Assembly (NCBI GenBank): GCA_023246995.1
Contig: JAHFHI010000121.1
Coordinates: forward strand, 1-5,218
Source of the DNA: Candidatus Omnitrophota bacterium
GTDB taxonomy: Bacteria > Omnitrophota > Omnitrophia > Omnitrophales > Aquincolibacteriaceae
Direction: 5' to 3'
Length of the DNA: 5,218 nucleotides
This document shows positions 1-5,218 of this stretch, piece after piece (within the stretch, counting starts at the first letter, position 1; the number at the start of each line of letters is the position of its first letter). A model generated the notes under the pieces. That model was not told the origin of the DNA, made no database searches, and saw nothing but the letters and a program-made list of their open reading frames with translations. The translations under genes and the position numbers were made by a program.

Positions 1-3000
1 CCGTCAATATTGGTCTCCATGCCCGAGCCATTGTCAAACTTGCGTCCTCCGGGCAGGAAGCGATAAACCTTGTCTCCGGATTCGACTTTTAACTGATTGC
101 CCGAAGCATCGATAATTTTGCGGTATTCCACCTCATCAATTTTTCCCGCGCCTTTGGCGGCCGGCGCGTGCGCCTTGCCGGCAAGCGCCTCGGCTTCCTT
201 GTCAAATTGCGCGGCAATCGGCCGGCCCGAAACCGGACCGGCTTTTTTGGCATCCAGCATTTTCACCGCTCCCGGCGCTTCCGGAATGCGCCCCGGCCCC
301 TGGGCGAATACAGCGAGTCCGGCGGCAAGAGCCCCGAGTAAAACAAGGGACTTGATCCATCCGAAAGAAAAGAGCCGTCCCAGCCACTGGATCAGTCCTG
401 GCGTTGAAATACGGTAACGCATTTCCGCGGCCTTTTGCAGCGACTCCTCGGGCCAATTGGGAAAAGCAGCGGAGGCCTGGATGAATGCCATCAATCGGCC
501 CAGGGTTTCGCGGTTCATTTCCGAAGGATTGGCGCTGATCTTCTGACCGGGAGTCCTGCCTTCTTGCAAATCTCTGACTTCCCAATAATTCTGCGCCAGC
601 CGGACAAGCTTTTCCAGGCCGTGGCTCTTCAGCGGATCCGCCGCCGCGGTTCCGAACGCTTTATCCGCCGCTAAATCATCCGTGTATCGCGAGGAGGAGC
701 TGCCGTAAGCCCCTATGGTTTGCAGCCCGTCCACCCACGCGTGCACCCATGTTTTGATAAAAGAATCCCCGGACTCATTTTGGAACTCCGCTTCAAAGGC
801 TTCAAGGCTCGCGAAACGCTCCGTTCCCTCGGCCGCGAGGTTCAGTCCGAAAGTTTTAAACGCGTCAAAGGCATCCTGCAGAAGACTTGGACGGATCGAC
901 GGATTTTGATCCAACGAGGCCTCGGGTGCGGCCGGCTGGGGAATGCTTCTGGCCGCGGCAAAAATTTCGCCCAGGATCGTGTCACTGGATGGCGCCGGAG
1001 TTAGATCCAAACCATAGGCGGCTTCAAACATCAGACGGAGCACATCCCTCTCATCAGCCGTAAAATCACCGGTTCCTAAATCAATTTTTTGTGGCTCGGT
1101 TTGTTTTTCCCGCTCCGCTTGAACGCGCCCAAGGGTCTCGATCAAAGGATCCCGGTAAGCATCCAGGATTGAGCGGATCTGTTCGCGGATTTCTCCGGGA
1201 CGGATACCCGCGAAAAGATCCCGGAGATCTGCCGGAAGCCCGGACTCGCGAATCATCCGCTCCACACCCGCGCGGGTGAAACCGCGCAGGGCTTCTTTAA
1301 TGAGGGAAAGCCTGTTTTCGAGCAAAAGTTGGGCGTATTTAAGAGGATTGCTTTTGCGCACATCCTTGAGTTGATTTTGAATTTCAGCGTCACGCGCTTC
1401 AAGATTCCGCAGGACCGGCAGAAGGAATGCAATTTCGAAAGCCGAATTCCGGCGCGAGGAGGCAATCGCCCCGGCCAGCCGTTCCAGGTGTTTCAGGTCG
1501 TCTTCCATCTGCATCGAGCTGGCGCCCTCATAGTCGGAGGCGATAAACGCGAGGCGCCGCAGAACTTCCTCCCGGGCCGCAGTTTTTTGCGGAGCCAGGA
1601 GGGCTTCCAGCACTTGGATTCGCTGGTCAATTTTGTGTATTTGCTCCATATATCGGCGCGCGCTAAGATCCTCCAGGGGGGCCCGCCCGGCGGAAAGATT
1701 TTCCCAAGCCTCGGGGCGCGACGCCCGTGCCGCGCGGACTCCTTCCAAATCCGAGCGCAGGCGCTCCAGGTAGGGCGCGATCAAGTTCCAGAGCCGCGGG
1801 GCTCCGAATTTTCTCCTCATCCCGCTTTCAAGAAAATCAATCCGGCTTTCCAGAACCGTCTGGGCATAGAGGAGCGGATTTTCAGCTTGAATCCGCGCCA
1901 ATTCCCCGGCGCGCTTTCCTTCTTCTTCAAACATGTCGATTAAAAGCGGGATGATGTTCTGCGCCCTGACGCGCTCGTCCAAAAGCTCCTGATTCAGCCG
2001 GCCCTGTTTGGCCTTGAGCTCGCGAAGCAGCGCGGGCAGGTCTTCGGCGGCAATCTGTCGGTAGGCCGCCGGAAGAGCCGCGCCGCTTTGAATCGCGGCG
2101 CGGACCGCGGTGATTTCTCTTTCCAGATTGGAAAGCTGAAGAGAGAGCCGGTTCATTCCCTCCTCAATCTTTACCCTGTCGGCTTTCAGTGCGGCAACCG
2201 GGTTTGTTTCAGCGGCAGGCGCCTGACGGACTTCTGAACGAAGCGCGACGCCCGCGGCCAAAGCCGCGGTTTGGGTTTCGCTTAAATCCGTCATCGCCAC
2301 TAATTTCCCGAGCTGGTTTTGGCGGATACCTTGACGGACATCCTGCACCCAATCCTGAATGGCGTTATAAGCCGCCGTGGCTTTTGCTTTTTCCGCGAGA
2401 AGGGCTTTGTAGACTTCGCTTTCGCGCTTGCTTTTGGGTGTGGCCTTAATCTGACGGCTTAAGTCCTGAAGCGTTTGGCTTAAAGCGGCGCGAACGGTTT
2501 TTAACGGATCCGCAGCTAAGTCCGGATTCCGGGAAGCCTCGGATCCGGAAAGCTGGGCGAAAACCTGCGCCAGTTCGGGAAGGGAAGATAGTTCTCCGCC
2601 CTGGGCAAGCAGTGCGAAACGTCCCCGTAACGCGGCAGCATCCGCGACTTCCTTGACGAGCACTTCCCCGGAGGGAACATCCTTCACTCTTGCCTGCCAT
2701 ACAAGCTCGGAAACCTCTCCGGCCAGTTTTCTATCAAGTCCGGGAACACTCTCAAGCACTTCCCCCAACTCCACGGCAGCGGGAGTTTGAGGAGCGGGGG
2801 CCGCAATGGCGGTAAAAAGAATACGATTTAAGTCCGAATCCAGAACCGCGAGAGCGGCTTCGTAGCGCTCAAGCCCTGCCGGCGCGGCCGCCGCGACCGG
2901 AAGGCCCACGGCTTTGAGCTGCTCGCGGAGCGCGTCGTTTTTCTGGATGGCTTCAAAAAGTGCGCTCCGGTACATATACTCGAAGCGCTTGGTTTTTCCG

Positions 3001-5218
3001 AACTCGGTCATAAAAGTCTGGATATGCTCGCGAAGATCCTTGGCGTCGGGCGGCGAGGCTTTCTGGATGGTCCAATCCGCCTTAGCCGCGGCTTCAAGGA
3101 CCTGCCCGGCAAAAATACGGCGCGGCTCGATCCCCGGCGCCGCGAAAACAGCCATCCATTCCCCGAGATGCCGCTTTTCATTGGCTCCGTTAGCCTGATT
3201 TTTAAAAGTAACGAAAAATCTCGGGTCTTGTTTGTCCTTAGCCTTGGCGTAGTCCTCAAGCACCGAGGTCATGAACTTCTGCTCCGCGGAAGCATTTTTG
3301 AAATGCTCCGCCGCCCCCGCCTGATTGCGCGCGCTTGAGAGGAGCAGCGCGCTTGTGCTCCCCTGAAAATCCGTATCGTCGGTCTGGAAAAATCCGGTCC
3401 CCGCGGGAATGGCTTTACGGTTCAGTTCCGGGAATGCCGCGCGGCGGGCGTTTTCGTAGGCCCGGCCGCTTGCAACCGCGTCGGCAACCGCTCCCTTTTG
3501 GGCGGTCATAAAATCAAGGGATGCCTTGTACTCGTCAAGGAGCGCGTCCCCTTTTTCAGCGAGCGTCTTGGCCGCCGATAACAGGAAGCCCATGTGCACT
3601 CCCGACTGCCTTAATTCCGCCGCGTGAATCTCGCGCGCCTCACGCCTCTTAGCCTGCGAAATGGCAATCCCGCCTTTCGTCCACCCCCCCTGCACCCGGT
3701 CTTTGGTGTAGCCCATATCGGTCAGGACTTTCTCGAGACTGCGTGCCTCGAGAATCCATCGGTCTTTAAAATTTCCCTTGTCCTGATCCAGGGCCGCGGC
3801 GAGGGCAAACACCGGACTCGTGTCTCTCATCGGCGCCTTCAGATCCATTTTCCGGATTTCTACGGCGTATTTCAAAATATCCACAATGGCGGCTTGGGCG
3901 GTCGCGGTTTTTGCCGAATCTTTAAGATCCGTCCGTTCCAGATAACCGGAAATGAGCGCGTCCACCCGCGCGGCATCTTCCGGTAAAGCAAGAATTTTCA
4001 GGGGTCCGGCGCCTTTCCAGGCCTTATCAAGACCGGGGCGCCCATAGAGTTCCTCGATCAGCCGGCGCACGGTGCGGGGTTCGCCTGCTTTGGTATAACC
4101 CATGGTTTTCAGCTTGGTGATCTCCTGGCGCATAGCCGCCTGCATCTCCTCCTGCAGAATCGGGGCAATCCGATCGCGAACCACGTTATCCCCCACGGCT
4201 GCGGCATTAAGAAACCAGACCGGCTGGCGCGTGACCTTTCCGTCTTTCTTGGCTTCCACGACTCTTTCCGTGAATCCTTCGCTTTCCAGCCGGGCGCGCG
4301 TCTTTTCCACAGCACGTCCTTCGGCGGCCTGCAGGCGGGCCATCATGTTGCTCCGGTAAGTCTCGATCACCGTGCTTGCCACAGCCCGGACCAAGGTTCC
4401 AAGCTGTGCTTCGGTGCGGGTCTTTAAAGTTTCATTCAGGAGTTCCTCATAATAGGCCCCGGGATAGGGCATGGCCCTCGCGCCCTGGTAAGTGTTCACG
4501 AAGGCAAGCGCCGCGTCATGCAGCCTTCGGGCGTCCTGCTGCCCCTTATCCGTTTCCATCTGCGAGATCAACTGAATCCAGCCGACCAGCTTCATGCGCT
4601 GGCTTTCAGGAAGCTGGGCCAAGACATGCGGCTTGAGCGCCTCCCGGGCAATATACATGGCCATGTCATGATTCTTGGTGATTTGGCCCTGATCATTAAT
4701 TCTGAAAAATTCGGTTTCCTGGCCGTGCAGGAAGAGCTGAAAAAGAGAAATCTCCTGCCCCGGAAGCACTCCCTTGGCGGCAAGGACCGCGGGCACTTTT
4801 TTGTCAAAAAATCCCTGAAGCTCGGGATGCCCCTTCTGCCAGGCCGCCCGGTTTTCTTCACTGTGAAGCTGAAGAAGATTGTCCACGAGCTCGCGATCCG
4901 TAAAATAGCGTGAGATCAATGCGACCTGCCGGTTTTCAACCGCGGTGACGGCCGTCGCCCGAAGCTCCTTAGCCGGCAACGGATCACGTCCGGCAGCCTG
5001 AATCCGCGCGACAATCGCCTGCTGCATATTGTCGATGCTTGCCTCCAGAGTTTTGCGATCCGCGCCCTGTTTATTGATCTGGTCTCCCGCGATATAAATC
5101 AGGCTGTAAATCTGCTGCGCTGGGGTGTCCCCGAGGTAGACGCCCTGGAGCCGCGCTCCGAAAACTTTTTCAATCGCCGCTTTCTGGCGGTTCAGCATCT
5201 GCTGAATCGCCTCCTGCG
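1..5218 (-). CDS. Internal part of a giant, cysteine-free, mostly helical protein of unknown function, open at both ends
   Basis: The minus-strand frame starting at base 5216 stays open for 1738 codons to base 3, which cannot be chance at this base composition; all other frames on both strands are broken repeatedly. The product is rich in Ala (17 of the first 100 residues), Leu, Glu, Arg and Gln and contains no cysteine. Most of it reads as amphipathic helix, broken by Ala/Pro linkers near residues 771-781, 805-814, 999-1006 and 1425-1443. It has a duplicated coiled-coil module (1017-1313), one hydrophobic segment (1621-1638) and a beta-like segment at the downstream edge. I recognise no enzyme motif or family. 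The nearest candidate start is Met7 (bases 5198-5196), preceded by AGGAGG at 5215-5210 with an 11-base spacer. However, the six codons before it continue the same amphipathic helix, so the gene probably begins beyond the window. A structural, membrane-anchored role is inferred only. Certainty is high for coding and strand, low for function. Confidence 0.96.
3..146 (-). other. Beta-hairpin-like segment at the downstream edge (residues 1691-1738)
   Basis: The last 48 residues change from helical to beta character. Alternating polar and hydrophobic strands (EYRKIID, QLKVE, KVYRFLP) are joined by tight turns (ASGN, SGD, PGGRKFDNGSG). This looks like the start of a new beta-rich domain cut by the window edge. 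No domain can be named from this fragment. Confidence 0.5.
147..299 (-). other. Flexible Ala/Gly/Pro/Lys spacer after the membrane segment (residues 1640-1690)
   Basis: The stretch is low in aromatics and rich in Ala, Gly, Pro and Lys (for example GPGRIPEAPG at 1640-1649 and AHAPAAKGAGK at 1682-1692), with one short charged helix-like part (FDKEAEALAGKAH). Such spacers often separate a membrane anchor from an exposed domain. Confidence 0.5.
303..356 (-). other. Single hydrophobic segment: signal-anchor or internal signal-peptide-like (residues 1621-1638)
   Basis: IKSLVLLGALAAGLAVFA is the only run in 1738 residues long and hydrophobic enough to span a membrane. It is preceded by basic residues (Arg1600, Arg1602, Arg1614, Lys1622) and aromatic ones (Trp1611, Phe1616, Phe1618, Trp1620), and followed by QGPG and a flexible spacer. 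By the positive-inside rule the large upstream part would face the cytoplasm and the downstream part would be exported. The end, Val1636-Phe1637-Ala1638 before Gln, also fits the -3/-1 pattern of a type I signal peptidase site. Whether it is cleaved, or really inserts, cannot be told from sequence. Confidence 0.75.
387..887 (-). other. Aromatic, possibly globular block before the membrane segment (residues 1444-1610)
   Basis: This block of about 165 residues has a different texture from the coiled-coil part. It has many Phe (1450, 1453, 1456, 1468, 1474, 1478, 1486), Trp1490 and Trp1494 in SFIKTWVHAWVDG, Trp1545 and Trp1588. It also has a Gly/Ser loop (GAYGSSSSRYTDD, residues 1502-1514). Near the end are FPNWPEE (1585-1591) and a basic patch MRYRI (1599-1603) just before the hydrophobic segment. 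It may be a folded domain packed against the membrane. I do not recognise it. Confidence 0.45.
888..1064 (-). other. Acidic helix and Pro-rich linker, residues 1385-1443
   Basis: After the coiled-coil region there is a charged stretch rich in Gln, Lys and Glu (about 1366-1377), then an acidic helix (FTADERDVLRLMFEAAYGL, residues 1385-1403). A Pro-rich linker follows with prolines at 1426, 1428, 1431, 1439 and 1443. It separates the rod-like part from the more aromatic block downstream. No motif is recognised. Confidence 0.45.
1278..1652 (-). repeat. Coiled-coil module, copy B of an internal duplication (residues 1189-1313)
   Basis: This copy starts with the heptad Tyr1189, Ile1193, Ile1196, Ile1200, Leu1203, Leu1207, matching the first helix of copy A. 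About five extra residues (near APQKT, 1208-1212) follow, shifting the offset from 172 to 177. Tyr1229 then matches Tyr1052, the helix around Leu1241/Leu1244 matches Leu1064/Leu1067, FLLPVL (1264-1269) matches the IIPLL segment, and NPLKYAQLLLENR (1290-1302) matches the signature of copy A. A region of about 50 residues (1138-1188) separates the copies. After copy B the chain continues as charged helix to about residue 1375. Confidence 0.7.
1806..2168 (-). repeat. Coiled-coil module, copy A of an internal duplication (residues 1017-1137)
   Basis: The copy opens with a regular heptad: Ile1017, Met1021, Leu1024, Leu1028, Leu1031, Ile1035, Val1038 and Ile1042 are spaced 4-3-4-3-4-3-4, a classic coiled-coil core. 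A second helix (Leu1060, 1064, 1067, 1074, 1078) follows, then IIPLLIDMF at 1088-1096 and the signature NPLLYAQTVLESR at 1113-1125. Copy B, 172-177 residues further on, repeats the same order of elements. The best block (1088-1135 against 1265-1312) aligns without gaps, with 13 of 48 residues identical and 9 of 13 in the signature. Codons differ even where residues match, so the duplication is old. The module is probably a helical hairpin or rod-forming unit; partner and function are unknown. Confidence 0.7.
2199..2222 (-). other. Short Ala/Pro linker before the coiled-coil module, residues 999-1006
   Basis: APAAETNP interrupts two helical blocks and comes about ten residues before a regular heptad pattern starts at Ile1017. 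It is read as a hinge between modules. Confidence 0.45.
2223..2774 (-). other. Second helical block, residues 815-998
   Basis: A helical stretch of about 180 residues lies between two Ala/Pro linkers. It begins VELGEVLESVPGLDRKL and includes a helix-rich middle (about 852-920) and a basic, Lys/Arg/Ala-rich helix (ATPKSKRESEVYKALLAEK, residues 925-943). It ends near LSETQTAALAAGVALRSEV. The piece DPLKTVRAAL (903-912) faintly resembles the NPLKYAQLLL core of the downstream repeat and could be a decayed third copy, but the evidence is weak. No family is recognised. Confidence 0.5.
2775..2906 (-). other. Two Ala/Pro-rich interdomain linkers, residues 771-814
   Basis: Residues 771-781 (GLPVAAAAPAG) and 805-814 (AAPAPQTPAA) are Ala/Pro-rich and lack charge, unlike the flanking helices. 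They bracket a short helix at about 782-803 (LERYEAALAVLDSDLNRILF). This pattern is typical of flexible or semi-rigid linkers between modules of a multidomain protein, and it marks the border between the long upstream helical region and the next block. Confidence 0.6.
3702..4277 (-). repeat. Three spaced helix-G-[FY]-T-[EK] motifs
   Basis: The motif occurs as LESEGFTERVV (residues 310-320), LKTMGYTKAGE (369-379) and LTDMGYTKDRV (498-508). In each case an amphipathic helix ends in Gly-Tyr/Phe-Thr-Lys/Glu. After the first and third copies the chain turns into a Gly/Lys/Thr-rich stretch that could form a hairpin (VEAKKDGKVTRQPVWF and VQGGWTKGGIAIS). The motif glycines are 59 and 129 residues apart, close to one and two units of about 60-65 residues, so a degenerate helical repeat is possible. 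Two copies share MGYTK exactly; the flanks are weakly similar. This may be a repeated structural cap or coincidence in a biased composition. Bases: first copy 4266-4277 (GFTE), second 4089-4103 and third 3702-3716 (MGYTK). Confidence 0.4.
3730..3754. repeat. Perfect 8-bp inverted repeat with 9-base loop inside the coding region
   Basis: TTCTCGAG at 3730-3737 is followed after nine bases by its exact reverse complement CTCGAGAA at 3747-3754. It arises from two Leu-Glu codon pairs (CTC GAG) in the protein stretch ILEARSLEK at residues 488-496. It lies deep inside the gene and has no T-tract, so it is not a terminator. It is probably a by-product of codon repetition, though the transcript could form a small hairpin here. 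Confidence 0.45.

Larger units (their letters stand above)
2907..5216 (-). other. Long helical region, residues 1-770 of the giant protein
   Basis: This is the upstream 770 residues seen in the window. It is nearly continuous amphipathic helix, with many Ala, Glu, Gln, Arg and Lys residues and only short turns such as PYPGAYYEELL (residues 250-260) and KAIPAGTGFFQTDDTDF (601-617). The second of these is a Gly/Asp/Thr-rich stretch that could be an exposed loop. No hydrophobic run is long enough for a membrane helix. Tryptophans are scattered (126, 213, 334, 400, 487, 512, 687, 715), which suggests packed helical bundles rather than one bare coiled coil. The only internal pattern I see is the recurring G-[FY]-T-[EK] motif, annotated separately. 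I do not recognise a domain family. A helical-bundle scaffold is the most that can be inferred. Confidence 0.6.

Noticed and set aside
202..585. A 127-codon minus-strand frame out of register with the giant gene.
   Set aside because: It overlaps the membrane segment and preceding block in another frame, is Arg/Gly/Ser-rich and has no coding texture of its own.
1265..1278. Perfect 14-bp palindrome CACCCGCGCGGGTG, considered as an operator or protein-binding site.
   Set aside because: It is inside the gene, encodes part of FTRAGVE just after copy B, and short GC-rich palindromes are expected by chance at this base composition.
1329..1943. A 204-codon open frame on the plus strand, the longest on that strand.
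   Set aside because: It lies fully antisense to the continuous minus-strand gene, falls across the conserved duplicated module, and its product is an Arg/Pro/Phe-rich mixture without a recognisable pattern. Its openness is a by-product of the opposite strand's codon use.
2154..2168. GAGGAGGGA directly before ATG (Met1021), as a possible internal translation start.
   Set aside because: The purine-rich stretch is almost touching the ATG, too close for a working ribosome site, and it encodes the Glu-Glu-Gly of a continuous heptad helix.
2223..2774. A possible third copy of the coiled-coil module around DPLKTVRAAL.
   Set aside because: Only a few residues match and neither the preceding proline segment nor the leading heptad is in register, so it is mentioned as weak similarity only.
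4797..4811. TTTTTT-GTC-AAAAAA inverted repeat, considered as a terminator.
   Set aside because: The stem is pure A/T with a three-base loop and lies inside the coding region, where it simply encodes FFDKK.

Overview
The window lies entirely inside one very large protein-coding gene on the minus strand. Reading the reverse complement from base 5216 down to base 3 gives 1738 consecutive sense codons with no stop. Neither a certain start codon nor a stop codon is visible, so the gene very probably continues past both edges. No RNA gene, mobile element, CRISPR array, promoter or terminator can be supported, and there is no intergenic stretch to annotate. Residue numbers below count from the first full codon (bases 5216-5214): residue n starts at base 5219-3n and ends at base 5217-3n.

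I do not recognise the protein as a member of any named family, and no catalytic motif stands out. It reads as a mostly alpha-helical, Ala/Leu/Glu/Arg/Gln-rich, cysteine-free giant protein made of helical blocks joined by short Ala/Pro linkers. From N- to C-terminal side: a long helical region (residues 1-770) with three helix-G-[FY]-T-[EK] motifs; two Ala/Pro linkers (771-814); a second helical block (815-998); another linker; a coiled-coil region holding a diverged internal duplication (copies about 1017-1137 and 1189-1313, sharing NPLxYAQxxLExR); a short acidic stretch and Pro-rich linker (1385-1443); a more aromatic, possibly globular block (1444-1610); one strong hydrophobic segment (1621-1638) that looks like a signal-anchor or internal signal peptide; a flexible Ala/Gly/Pro/Lys spacer; and a beta-hairpin-like segment running off the window edge (1691-1738).

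The layout suggests a membrane-anchored or envelope-spanning structural protein. A long helical arm sits on one side of the single hydrophobic segment and a spacer plus beta-rich part on the other. This is inference from composition and architecture.

The source looks bacterial, with G+C in the upper 50s percent by eye and dense coding. Giant, low-homology, helical ORFs with few membrane segments are known from Candidatus Omnitrophota and some other uncultivated, possibly predatory or symbiotic lineages. That assignment is a guess from gene style, not from a marker gene.
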